A model generated the notes under the pieces. That model had not been told where the DNA came from, made no database searches, and worked only from the letters and a program-made list of their open reading frames with translations. Position numbers and translations under genes: made by a program. Positions 37,642-47,669 of a DNA stretch of 64,000 bases are shown in pieces. Position 1 is the first letter of the stretch. Every line of letters starts with the position of its first letter. The stretch spans positions 248,001 to 312,000 of the forward strand of contig JAFFSR010000017.1 in NCBI GenBank assembly GCA_017163975.1, written 5' to 3'. The stretch comes from Anastatus disparis (taxonomy: Eukaryota > Arthropoda > Insecta > Hymenoptera > Eupelmidae).

Positions 37642-38651
37642 TTAAATTGGCTTACGCTTACGTACACGTTTCTCTTCGAATGACCGATGTAGTGGATTTC
37701 TGACACGTTTTTGTCCTTTTTTCGCAGCTGTTTCTCTTTTTATCATCCAGCAGTAATCTGCTAACATGTTGATACCCCAGTTTCCTTGAAATCTACGTTC
37801 AAACTCCTTTAAATCTTGGTGAAATCGTTCACCATGCTCTTCACTAAAGTCTCCGTTATTTTCAGGAAACTGATCAACGTGTGAATCAAGAAAATGAAGT
37901 TTTAAGTTCATTAGACAACCGAATTTTTCAAAATTACGTACCATTCTTTTCACAATAGCTTTATAATTCGTGTCTTTGGCATTACCCAAAAATTTCGTCG
38001 ATACCTCTTTAAAACTTAACCATGCTGCCTTTTCAACATCAGTCATGCTTTGTTCAAAGTTTTCGTCTCTAAATAAAGTTCGGATTTCAGGACCATCAAA
38101 AATACCTTCATTTAATTTAGCATCAGATTTATGGGGAAATACTTTGCTTATATATTGGAAGCATTGACCGTCCTTGTCCAAAGCTTTAACTAATTGCTTT
38201 ATCAATCCAAGCTTTATATGCAGAGGCGGTATCAAAATTTTCGAAGGATTAACGAGTGGATCTTTTATAACATTCTGTTTTCCAGGTTCAAACGATTCTC
38301 TTGATGGCCAAATTTTCTTTTTATAGTGTTTTTCTCTATCTCTGCTATCAAACATGCATAAATAACATGGGTACTTCGTAAATCCAGATTGTTGTCCAAG
38401 TATCATAGATAAAATCTTTAAATCGCCACATATTTGCCATTTATGTTCTCTATATTTTATTTTTCAACAGTTCGTTCTTCACCCTTAGGAATATACTCTT
38501 CATCACTATCCAGAGAATGTTCTTCAGGTGAACTTAGATCTTCTTCATTTGGTGTGTTTGTGTCAGAGACAATTTGATCTGTCAATTTTTTATTTATACT
38601 TATTCTGTTGTAAAACTGGGTACTGTTGTTTAGAAATGAATTCGGTTTCAT
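37642..38651 (-). pseudogene. Truncated inverted copy of the 617-codon transposon gene
   Basis: The minus frame 37642-38406 (254 codons) matches residues 364-617 of the plus-strand protein, with one visible change (Phe for Leu in NFEKFGCLMN). Beyond about 38457 the copy skips to the acidic segment NEEDLSSPEEHSLDSDEEY, so about 385 bp (39777-40161 of the full gene) are missing. Upstream, a different 64-codon start (frame 38457-38651, beginning MKPNSFLNNSTQFYN) replaces the Cys-rich N-terminus. It might be a remnant of an alternative first exon or a recombined relative. It cannot encode the complete domain. Confidence 0.7.
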
Positions 38652-38745
38652 TTTAAAGCTCCGTTCAGTTAATCACTGTTGTACACTGTCATTGATCTTA
38701 AAGCATTGTTTATAAACGAATGGGACTTATGATCTTTTTCCAAAG

Positions 38746-38793
<48 letters not shown>

Positions 38794-38798
<5 letters not shown>

Positions 38799-39127
38799 TA
38801 CTCTATAAGGGTACCTAAAAAAAAACCTGCTGCTGCGAAGTATTGGTCACGATGGCAACTGCCCTGAAAATGGGATGTGTAGAATGATTCGGTGTACTCA
38901 ATACTTTGCAGTAACGAACCCAGCGAAGGCGCGCTGTCCTGCAGGGGAGCACTAGGATGTGAGAATGATGCCGTAGTGTGTCCGACGACGAGTTGACATT
39001 GTCCTCGTCAAAGTCGGAAAGCTCTCATACTTAGGCCTGGGGAGGTATAAGAGTTATCACCCCTAGGACGGCGGACTCACCTGCGATCGGAACAGGATTC
39101 CTAGTGTGTGGGGTTTAATTCAACAAT
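38794..39127 (+). promoter_or_regulatory. Less AT-rich leader before the transposon gene
   Basis: About 330 bp of near-balanced base composition with many CpG steps lies between a TA microsatellite and the start codon at 39128. Both flanks are strongly AT-rich. It has no long reading frame and no counterpart before the inverted gene copy. Position suggests a promoter and 5' untranslated region, possibly acquired from another source; no promoter motif was decisive. Confidence 0.35.
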
Positions 39128-40981
39128 ATGGCTAATTCAAATTTTCAACCTTTTTTAAACTGCGCTGGTACATCCAATAACAGTTTTAACCATACGTGTA
39201 ATGGATCTCAAGATAATTTCTGTTATGTATGTTCAGAATATATTGGACAACGAAACAAAAGAAAAATCACAGATAATATTAATTTTATCTATCAAAAATG
39301 TTTTGGTATTGAGATTTCTCAACAGGATAAAATTTGGGTTCCTCATTATATATGTGCTTCATGTTATGCCATGATGAATCGATACAACACCAGTCAGGCT
39401 AGGTCCAAATTAAAATTTACTATACCTACAAAGTGGAAGGAACCAAAAGATGAAAATGATTGCTATTTTTGTTTAACAAAGATACAAGGTTTAGACAAGA
39501 TACAGAAAAAAGGAATAGTATATCCTAATACTTCTTGTATAGAATTTCCATCCAAGAATTTTATAGATATTTTTGAAAATAAAGATTCGAGAGATAGTTT
39601 TACAACAGGCTTAGGGAATCTAAATGTAGATGAAAACTCGACAGATGAAACAACTGAAAATCTGATTGCCGCAGACGGAAGCTCATCAAATGAAGAAGAT
39701 CTAAGTTCACCTGAAGAACATTCTCTGGATAGTGATGAAGAGTATATTCCTAAGGGTGAAGAACGAACTGTTGAAAAGTTTGATCAAAAAAGTCTGAACG
39801 ATTTATTTAGAAAGAGTGGTTTATCTAAGGAACAATCAGAGTTTATGGCTTCAGAGTTTAAGAGACGAAATATGTTGACAAAGGGTACTAAAGTATGTGC
39901 ATATCGTAATCGAGAAGAGCGCTTAAGAAATTATTTCAAGAATGATTCTAATATGGTTTATTGCACGGACGTGAAAGGTCTTATTGATGAATTGAAACCC
40001 AACATATACAAACCTGAAAATTGGCGACTATTCATTGATTCATCAAAGCGCAGCCTTAAAGCAGTACTCCTCAATATCACAAATAAATATGCTCCTATAC
40101 CATTAGCACATTCAACAGTACTTAAAGAAGAGTATTCCAATCTTGAACTACTTTTAACGAAAATAAAATATAGAGAACATAAATGGCAAATATGTGGCGA
40201 TTTAAAGATTTTATCTATGATACTTGGACAACAATCTGGATTTACGAAGTACCCATGTTATTTATGCATGTTTGATAGCAGAGATAGAGAAAAACACTAT
40301 AAAAAGAAAATTTGGCCATCAAGAGAATCGTTTGAACCTGGAAAACAGAATGTTATAAAAGATCCACTCGTTAATCCTTCGAAAATTTTGATACCGCCTC
40401 TGCATATAAAGCTTGGATTGATAAAGCAATTAGTTAAAGCTTTGGACAAGGACGGTCAATGCTTCCAATATATAAGCAAAGTATTTCCCCATAAATCTGA
40501 TGCTAAATTAAATGAAGGTATTTTTGATGGTCCTGAAATCCGAACTTTATTTAGAGACGAAAACTTTGAACAAAGCATGACTGATGTTGAAAAGGCAGCA
40601 TGGTTAAGTTTTAAAGAGGTATCGACGAAATTTTTGGGTAATGCCAAAGACACGAATTATAAAGCTATTGTGAAAAGAATGGTACGTAATTTTGAAAAAT
40701 TGGGTTGTCTAATGAACTTAAAACTTCATTTTCTTGATTCACACGTTGATCAGTTTCCTGAAAATAACGGAGACTTTAGTGAAGAGCATGGTGAACGATT
40801 TCACCAAGATTTAAAGGAGTTTGAACGTAGATTTCAAGGAAACTGGGGTATCAACATGTTAGCAGATTACTGCTGGATGATAAAAAGAGAAACAGCTGCG
40901 AAAAAAGGACAAAAACGTGTCAGAAATCCACTACATCGGTCATTCGAAGAGAAACGTGTACGTAAGCGTAAGCCAATTTAA
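39128..40981 (+). CDS. Intact 617-residue protein of a multicopy arthropod family, putative transposase
   Basis: A single open frame. The N-terminus has paired cysteines C32-x2-C35, C76-x2-C79 and C112-x2-C115, the last in DCYFC, suggesting zinc binding. An acidic linker follows (about 195-222, EEDLSSPEEHSLDSDEEY). The conserved C-terminal region includes FIDSS (D304), CGDLK (D358), GFTKYPCYLC with C377 and C380, then PPLHIKLGL and EEHGERFHQD (E552, E553, E556). This matches a large group of uncharacterised arthropod proteins with a GFTKYPC.LC motif. The D...D...E spacing would suit an RNase H-fold (DDE) transposase, and its place inside a TIR element supports that, but this is inference. The ATG follows the leader at 38794. 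The stop lies in the right inverted repeat; AATAAA near 41520 could serve polyadenylation. No frameshift or stop breaks it. Confidence 0.8.
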   Translation: MANSNFQPFLNCAGTSNNSFNHTCNGSQDNFCYVCSEYIGQRNKRKITDNINFIYQKCFGIEISQQDKIWVPHYICASCYAMMNRYNTSQARSKLKFTIPTKWKEPKDENDCYFCLTKIQGLDKIQKKGIVYPNTSCIEFPSKNFIDIFENKDSRDSFTTGLGNLNVDENSTDETTENLIAADGSSSNEEDLSSPEEHSLDSDEEYIPKGEERTVEKFDQKSLNDLFRKSGLSKEQSEFMASEFKRRNMLTKGTKVCAYRNREERLRNYFKNDSNMVYCTDVKGLIDELKPNIYKPENWRLFIDSSKRSLKAVLLNITNKYAPIPLAHSTVLKEEYSNLELLLTKIKYREHKWQICGDLKILSMILGQQSGFTKYPCYLCMFDSRDREKHYKKKIWPSRESFEPGKQNVIKDPLVNPSKILIPPLHIKLGLIKQLVKALDKDGQCFQYISKVFPHKSDAKLNEGIFDGPEIRTLFRDENFEQSMTDVEKAAWLSFKEVSTKFLGNAKDTNYKAIVKRMVRNFEKLGCLMNLKLHFLDSHVDQFPENNGDFSEEHGERFHQDLKEFERRFQGNWGINMLADYCWMIKRETAAKKGQKRVRNPLHRSFEEKRVRKRKPI

Positions 40982-40994
40982 AAAAAACATCGGA

Positions 40995-41025
<31 letters not shown>

Positions 41026-41651
41026 TAGACAAAATGTTAAGTTTAACGTACACAATAGGCTAAGTTAATATCTTGAATTTACAGTCAATGCTGTGAAAGA
41101 CTCTAAAATTAGTATTTCAGACGTAAAATTTTTAAAAAATCGATAAATTTAGCATATACAGTTCTTGTCACCGCCCTCTAGAAGTAGTTTTTACACAATC
41201 TGACTTCAAATTCATGATCAGCAATCTGAAAAACCCCCAGGATAGTATTTCCAATGTTTATCGACTCTTCAAAAGACGCATGATTAAATTTTAATATTGT
41301 TTAAATCCATTTTAGGCAAAATTTCGACTTTTACCGATTTCCTCATCTTTTCAGCCCCATACAGAGGACTAGAATCGCGTTAAAAAAATTTGAAGGTATG
41401 GTTTCCCGTGTATTTTTTCCCGTAGAATTCGATTTTGAAGTCCAATTAACCGTATCTCATGATTTGTTTTTTCTAGACTCGAAAAACCGCAAAAAAACCG
41501 TAAAAAATGAGGTTTTTTCAATAAAACTCTGAGAAAAGGTAGGAAAACCCTATATTTTTATTACAGATTCAGATTCAGCGTCAAAAAATACATGGAAATA
41601 TGTATGTCCGGTCAAAAGTTCAGACATTTTTTTTCATTTTGTGGGCCTGTG

Positions 41652-41815
41652 TTATTTACCGATTCTTATGTACTGTTAATTCATATAATCATTATTCGAT
41701 GGTTTCCACATATACCTATATTTATCTATATTTATTCCCACACTTTCATTGTAAATATTTATATGTATTGTTTGATAAATTTTCTATGTATTACAAATAT
41801 ATATATATATATATA
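41652..41815. other. Short AT-rich gap with a TA tract
   Basis: AT-rich DNA ending in a TA tract at about 41799-41815, into which the next element is inserted. Confidence 0.5.
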
Positions 41816-42969
41816 CAGTACCGCTCAAAAGTTCGTAAAAATTTTTTTTTTTTTTAACATAACTTCAAACTGCGATATTTCGGAAACGGCTCGATGAATT
41901 TGAAAAATCCGGACGGCGTTTGAAAGATCAGACAAAATACTATTTTTTTGTGTCCTGCCAAATATTTTTATCCCTTTTTTTAACTCTATTTCTAATGATA
42001 GAAAAATTTTTTATTTTTACGAATTTTTAAATTTCAATCAATCAAATGTAACTTTTTAAGAAATTGATAAAATAAAAAAATTCGAACGCGACTGAAAAGT
42101 AGAGTAAATTTCCTAAATCTTTATATTTAATGATTTTTTTGTATCTATTTTCTGCGTGTAGCTAAAAATGCGCAAAAATGGAAAGTACAAGAAAATCAGT
42201 TTTAGAAATGATAATATTTTCCAATGTCGCGAGTCAATTTTGGTTTACATTAGCAAGATATAAAAAGATAGTATTTTGTCTAATCTTTCAAACGCCATCC
42301 AGATTTTTCAAATTTATCGAGTCATTTCCGAAATATCGCAGTTTGAAGTCGAGTTTCTAAAAAAAAATTTTTTTACGAACTAATGAACGGTATTGTTTAC
42401 TTTAAACAAAATTATCACTAATTTTATCACAATTATTATAAATGATAGTGTCCTTTTTTTGAATAAATTAAAGTTATTTACAAATTTGATTCTTCGTATG
42501 TATATACGAACTACAGATTTGAACAAATGCTGAAATGTAAACAAAAATAGACCCGCGATATTGGAAAATATTATCATATCTAAAACTGATTTTCTTGTAC
42601 TTTCCATTTTTGCGCATTTTTAGCTACACGCAGGAAATAGATACAAAAAAATCATTGAACATAAAGATTTAGGAAATTCACTCTACTTTTCAGTCGCGTT
42701 CGAATTTTTTAATTTTATCAATTTCTTAAAAAGTTACATTTGATTGATTGAAATTTAAAAATTCGTAAAAATAAAAAATTTTTCTATCATTAGAAATAGA
42801 GTTAAAAAAAGAAATAAAAATATTTGGCAGGACACAAAAAGATAGTATTTTGTCTGATCTTTCAAACGCTGTCCAGATTTTTCAAATTCATCGAGCCGTT
42901 TCCGAAATATTGCAGTTTGAAGTTGAGTTAAAAAAAAAAAAAATTTTTACGAACTTTTGAGCGGTACTG
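41816..42969. mobile_element. Tc1/mariner-like foldback element with three copies of its terminus
   Basis: TA (41814-41815) precedes CAGTACCGCTCAAAAGTTCG and TA (42970-42971) follows its reverse complement. A third, diverged terminus (ACGAACTAATGAACGGTATTG) ends at 42395. So 41816-42395 is a 580 bp element with inverted repeats of about 130 bp, and 42590-42969 is an inverted copy of its left part. The frames 42178-42360 (plus) and 42380-42607 (minus) begin with the same MESTRKSVL because they read mirrored repeat sequence. CAGT ends and TA targets are typical of Tc1/mariner. Confidence 0.75.
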
Positions 42970-42984
42970 TATATATATATATAT

Positions 42985-43004
42985 ATACTAGGGGGGTACC
43001 CCCT
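42985..43004 (-). other. Possible 3' terminus of Helitron remnant 2 (CTAG plus hairpin)
   Basis: Read on the minus strand, the palindrome GGGGGTACCCCC is directly followed by CTAG and then T, resembling the 3' hairpin, CTRR end and A/T target of Helitrons. Usually about ten bases separate hairpin and CTRR, and here they touch, so this is tentative. It lies about 1.1 kb downstream of the helicase fragment at 44463-46073. Confidence 0.35.
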
Positions 43005-43404
43005 GCTCGTTCCCCTCGCCAACCCCCATTATAGTTATCATATCAATATAAAATGTAACATTTATACATTGTTTTATATAAAAAATTTTTTATTATAATA
43101 TATTTTTATATTATACATAATATTATATGATTGTACATTTTTCATTAAATTTTCATTATCAACATAGAAACATGAAAAAAAATACATAATATTAATTATT
43201 TATGTAAAATATCTGAAAAAAATTATTAATAAATTTTAATCATTATTCATAACATATAGATTAAGCTGGTTTTTACACCACCTTACATTTTAAATCTTTT
43301 AGATTTTTATCACTGTGAATCAAATTAAAATTTTTTTAATATGAAATAAATATATATATATATATATATTAATAAATTAAGAAAAGTGAAAATATTTATA
43401 AACC

Positions 43405-43471
<67 letters not shown>

Positions 43472-44119
43472 GAATGGGTTTATAAATATTTTCTATATTT
43501 ATATATATGTATATATATAGAATGGGTTTATAAATATTTTCACTTTTTCTTTATTTATATTATTATTATTAAGAATTTTCAATATATAATGAATATTAAT
43601 GAAAAAGAAAATTTCTAATGAAATATTTTTAAATCATAAATTTTTTAGTAAAATTTTTCAATAGTATTATTTGATATATTTAAATATATACTTTAGATTT
43701 TGAAGATTGAGAGGATTATATTGTTATAATTCCCGTTTGATATCTTTTTTCTTAATCTTACATTTTATAAATATATAAAATTTTTTCGATTATTAACTAT
43801 CAATAGTTTTATATAATGTTTAATATTTTATGTAAATATTACATTAAATATTAAAAAAAATAATTTTCAATTATTTTATTATATTAATTCAACATAATGT
43901 TTGATATATCTAAATGTATATTTAAGATATTTAAGATTAAAGGATTATTTTGTTATAATTCCTGTTTGATATCTTTTTACTTAATTTTACATTTTAGAAA
44001 TATATCAAAATTTTTTTCATAAAATTTAATCTTAATAAAATATTAAACATTTCATAAAAATATTAAATTTAGAATTTAAATAATTAATAAATTTATAAAA
44101 ATATATAATTATTTTTTTT
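43005..44119. repeat. AT-rich tail with inverted and direct repeats
   Basis: No gene. An inverted repeat containing AGAATGGGTTTATAAATATT flanks a TA tract at 43375-43550, with a third copy of the phrase. A direct repeat of about 110 bp containing GTTATAATTCC.GTTTGATATC occurs at about 43672-43780 and 43902-44010, roughly 230 bp apart. It is probably the 3' untranslated part of the Helitron remnant. Confidence 0.5.
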
Positions 44120-44521
44120 TTAATCGTGTGCAATGTTCAATAAATATTTTGAATATGTTTCGTAATTTTGATTTAGATAAAATTCATTTATTGGTTCATG
44201 TAATGTTATTTTATATTCTATAATTTTATTAGTGTAATATTTATAATATTCTGGTACTCGTTTCCAATTATGAAATTCTACTTTTTCATTATCTTCACCA
44301 ATATATGAATTGATTATATTATTTAAAACAGATATTTCAGTATTATGTGAACTATTATTATCAGCAAGATGTTCTAAGTAATATTCATACTCTTCCTCAT
44401 AATTTAAATAATCTTCAATGTTATTATTCAAACTATCCATCATTTCTTGATCATTTACATTATCAATTATAACATCTACCTTCAATCGCATTCCAAATAA
44501 AAGGCAAAGAAGACGATTCAT
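44120..44521 (-). CDS. Hypothetical 133-codon open frame downstream of a helicase fragment
   Basis: An acidic, Asn- and Tyr-rich frame containing SYIGEDNEKVEFHNWKRVP. It starts inside the end of the helicase fragment in another frame (overlap 44463-44521). No motif is recognised. It occupies the place where helicase motifs V and VI would be expected and shares nothing with them. It may be a relic of a different C-terminus brought in by recombination or a chance frame. Expression is not supported by any signal I can see. Confidence 0.3.
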   Translation of the reverse strand: MNRLLCLLFGMRLKVDVIIDNVNDQEMMDSLNNNIEDYLNYEEEYEYYLEHLADNNSSHNTEISVLNNIINSYIGEDNEKVEFHNWKRVPEYYKYYTNKIIEYKITLHEPINEFYLNQNYETYSKYLLNIAHD

Positions 44522-46073
44522 TTGTACTTATAGTTATTTTTGGTATAAAAAATTTATTTTCTTTATTTTCTCCTGTAATAATCTCAGCTTCAATATTAAA
44601 TTTAAATAATTCAGTTATTTTTAATCTAGTTCCATTACATAATCCATCAGTTATAATAAGATTTCTAATTAATATTATAATTGCGTTAATCTTTAATTTA
44701 ATCTCGTGAGGAGGTAATCCTTCTCTAATATTATTCAACATTTCAATAGGATAATTTAAATGAATATTTTCATCAGTTTGATCAACGCCCTTATAAGTTG
44801 TATGATCTATACTGTAATAAGTTATCATTTCACCATCAATTAATTTTAATATTTTATTATTTAAAATGTTTACATCTTCATTATGTGAAGTTAAAATAAC
44901 ATTTTTAGAAAAATTGTAATTGTTGTTTATATCTTTATAAATTGTATCACATTGTGACAACCTTGGGGATTAGGAGGTTGCACTAAATATATGTATTTTA
45001 AGGAATTACGCATAAAATTATATATAGAATAATGATACAGACAATGTACTTTATTAATTAATTACAGAGTTAAAACACGCACGTTCAAGATGGACGCCAG
45101 CCGCGTATAACGTACGCGACGCCGTATTTAATAGTAGAGAAACTATCGGCAAGAGAAACGCAGATAGTTTCAACAATTACGCACTAAAAAAAAGGGCACA
45201 AGCACACAAAAAAATAATATTAATAGCACGAAGGGTATTTAGCACTAGTACGCGCACGAAGTCGCCCGGCACACACGTCGCACAACAAAAAGAAAGCAAT
45301 AACGTTAAGCTAGTGATAAAGCACGCTGGCACTAGCAAAATCAAGGCTCAAGACTTGATTTTATTAAATACAAGAAAAATAACGCTAATGAGTCTCACTC
45401 ACACAGCAATTTACTCTCTATAGAGCACAAAAAAAAGAAATAAGGAAAATACTGTATAATATTACAGTGACGAACGCTCTTTACTTCGTGACGACGACAG
45501 AAAGAATAATGCAATGGCGATTTCTTTCTGTCGACCAAGCTCGTTGCTCTTGCGGTCTGCTGCGCGCGCCGCAAGAGAGAGACAGACGATCCTTAACGGA
45601 CCCCAAGTTAGCTACTCTAGTCAAGCGGCTTGCTAGCCCTATGCCAGCCTTATATGCTCGCGCGTGTGTGCCAACGAACTCGTGTACGGGGCTAAGAGTT
45701 TGACTCGCGTGGTCTGCTTTCCTTCTTGCCGACAGTTGTAGGCTTCTTTCTGTCGTCTTGACGCTTAATATTATACGTTTAAGTAACATGGTCAAATTGC
45801 CATGTTACAACATATATTATTAGTTTTATATTCTTCGGGAATAATGAAAGTATTAATTTTTCCTTCTCCTATATTTAATAAAAAAGATGAAAATTTTTTA
45901 TCATTACATCTTATATTAGTTTTTGAATTAAAAATTTTAAATAATTGCCAAAGATGTGAATATTTTATAGTGTCTTTTATAATTGTATCTTTAAATCCAT
46001 TTTTTACTATAGGTAAAATTTGTCTAAAGTCACCACCTAAAATTATTACATACATTATTATAAATACATACAT
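44463..46073 (-). pseudogene. Helitron Pif1-like helicase fragment (remnant 2), split by a solo LTR
   Basis: The minus frames 45792-46073 and 44463-44960 are two halves of one helicase: the first has LGGDFRQILPIV (the segment after Walker B) and FLLNIGEGK, the second LTSHNEDVNILNNKIL, YPIEMLN and DGLCNGTRL. An 857 bp solo LTR lies between them, and removing it with one target duplication keeps the frame. Walker A and Rep are absent upstream of 46073, where a G-rich tract begins, and motifs V-VI are lost. It is clearly diverged from the helicase at 50666-52460, so it belongs to another Helitron lineage. Non-functional. Confidence 0.75.
44953..45809. mobile_element. 857 bp solo LTR with ACAT target duplication
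   Basis: The insert starts TGTGACAACC and ends CATGTTACA, with ACAT on both sides (44949-44952, 45810-45813). TG...CA ends and a 4 bp duplication define an LTR. The interior has a CpG-rich block (45060-45130), another at 45480-45740 and no gene; the two opposed frames there (45467-45703, 45481-45795) mirror the same composition. It differs from the LTRs at 6450 and 16995. Confidence 0.8.
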
Positions 46074-46080
46074 TATTATA

Positions 46081-46170
46081 ATATGGGGGGGCAGTGGAGG
46101 GGTCGTGGGGGTGCCGTGGGTGTTCCGTGGGGGGGGGGGGGGTCATGGAGGGGTGTGTCATCACCATATA
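46081..46170 (+). repeat. G-rich tract, quadruplex-prone
   Basis: About 90 bp with runs of 7 G, several of 4-5 G and one of 14 G, for example GGGGTCGTGGGGGTGCC. It directly truncates the helicase fragment. Its extreme strand asymmetry is unmatched elsewhere in the window. The 128-codon frame across it is not credible. Confidence 0.8.
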
Positions 46171-46475
46171 AAAAAGCTTAACGTATAGAGGACAATATCC
46201 TTTATATATTAATCTTTAAAAAAAAAAAAAAATCCTACAGAGGTAAACAGAGTTATCTGTTTGCAGGAACTGGCGATAAAAACAGGAAAAAACTAACAAA
46301 TTAACTTACATACTGAAATATTGTTTGAATCATTAGTATGATCTATTATACGAAATATAAGGTGCACATGATTCTACCCAGCATCACAACATATCACAAT
46401 TCATCATTTATAATATTTAATTTACCGAATACAGAGACCAAGACATAGTTATATTTTTAATTTTCAATTTTTTTT
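46171..46475. other. Stretch without a recognised gene
   Basis: AT-rich DNA with a poly(A) run at about 46218-46232. No element boundary or reading frame found. Confidence 0.3.
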
Positions 46476-46926
46476 ATTATTATTTTGCCCTAATGGCTTG
46501 GTGCAGCCTCTCGGCTTAGCTTCCGACATCCTAACCACCTATGTGATAAGATGTTTCCTACCTTTTTCATATCTATTATTTCTTATACCTTCATTTTTCT
46601 TTTTATCTTTTCCTACTTAAATATTTATATACTACCCAATCTCCAAGATATCACGGACCGCCACGTTCCCAGAGCAGCCGTAAGTTGATTTCTACGGTAG
46701 GTTCCCGGACTTGCCCAGGTCTAAGCCTGTGACGTAGAGAAAACTCCCCCAGGAGAAAGCCTATGCCAGGAACAATCACCCAACGCACTCAGGGGCTCTT
46801 TCCACAAAGAAACGACCTGAAAAAATTTCAGGTGTTTTCACCGGGACTCGAACCTCCGACCGACAGGGCAAAAGTGTAGAGATCGCATAAGGCGTGCGCC
46901 TTAGCCGGTTACGCCACTGACGTTTT
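46476..46926 (-). mobile_element. tRNA-derived SINE, about 450 bp
   Basis: On the minus strand the head has a pol III A box TGGCGTAACCGG (46905-46916) and a perfect B box GGTTCGAGTCC (46844-46854), 50 bases apart. A non-tRNA body follows and the end is A-rich (AATAATAATAAAAAAAA). TTTTTAATT occurs on both sides (46455-46463, 46925-46933), a plausible 9 bp target duplication. It cannot be a functional tRNA gene: the head continues into the body without a matching acceptor stem. The source tRNA is not certain. Confidence 0.8.
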
Positions 46927-47031
46927 TTTAATTATTAATTAGTCTAATTTATTTTATAATATATATTTAAAGTTTAAAAGAGAACAATAATAATTTCACA
47001 TATAATCATGTAATCATATATTATTAAAAAC

Positions 47032-47271
47032 TCATTGCTTAAACTTTATTCTTCTTGATTTTATATTAGCTATACTTTTAAGTTCATCTAGTAACTTGTT
47101 ATATAGTGTAATCGCATATATGTAGCTACTCTTTATACCAATCATTTTATGTCTTTGCGGTATCTGAATAATCTTCTTTCTTGTTTTACTTGTGGATATT
47201 TGATACTTATTTAGTATACACTCGTAATAAAATAGCAATGATTCATTTCCAAAAATTTGTTTTAAGTTCAA
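47032..47271 (-). pseudogene. Probable C-terminal scrap of a non-LTR reverse transcriptase
   Basis: A 79-codon frame containing IIQIPQRHKMIGIKSSYIYA followed by ITLYNKLLDELKSI. The order of a basic RKK...RH segment, then Y..I.LYN.LL.ELK resembles the carboxy end of insect LINE polymerases, where a similar L(W/Y)N.LP.E.(K/R) motif occurs. No catalytic motif is present. The region around it (46934-47660) is otherwise without features. It could be unrelated. Confidence 0.35.
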
Positions 47272-47669
47272 AGGATTACCTTGTATTATAAAGGGTATAA
47301 CCCCTTAAAATGTTCAAAAATGCACTCAAATATATTGGAAAAATAAATATGAGGTTATGTTCGGAATTGAGAATAATGGAGATTTGCAAATTTTGAGCCC
47401 TAAATATTAAAGTGGTTCACCAGAGAACGCTGAAATGTAAAAAATTGTTTTTCCTTCATAAGTCGGATGGTTTTGATCGTACAGACTTCTTTTTTATAAA
47501 TTGAAGGTTGTTTTATGCTCTAAAAGTTAAAAATAGTAGACATAATTTTGGTACTCGATTTGAATTTTTATATACGTTTTAAATTACGTTTTAAATACGT
47601 TAAAATTAGAAGTTGAATTAAAAAATTATAAAAGAGAATACCTCGCTGAAAAAATGGTATTTACTTAAC

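Larger units (their letters stand above)
36975..41651 (+). mobile_element. DNA transposon of 4.68 kb with 1.49 kb inverted repeats, CACAGG ends and TTA target duplication
   Basis: The ends are CACAGGCCCACAAAATG and its exact reverse complement, flanked on both sides by TTA (36972-36974, 41652-41654). CAC... ends and a 3 bp duplication point to the CMC (CACTA/Mirage/Chapaev) group; that group name is inference. The inverted repeats 36975-38457 and 40165-41651 are nearly identical and hold a CT or GA microsatellite and the 3' part of the gene. The centre contains the N-terminal part of an intact 617-codon gene (plus strand), a TA tract (38748-38793) and a less AT-rich leader. The left inverted repeat carries a truncated antisense copy of the gene. 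Confidence 0.8.

Noticed and set aside
45467..46188. Plus-strand frames of 78 and 128 codons
   Set aside because: The first is inside a solo LTR; the second runs antisense to the helicase fragment and through the G-rich tract.
46844..46926. Candidate tRNA gene on the minus strand
   Set aside because: A and B boxes are present, but there is no matching acceptor stem and the sequence continues into a SINE body with an A-rich tail.
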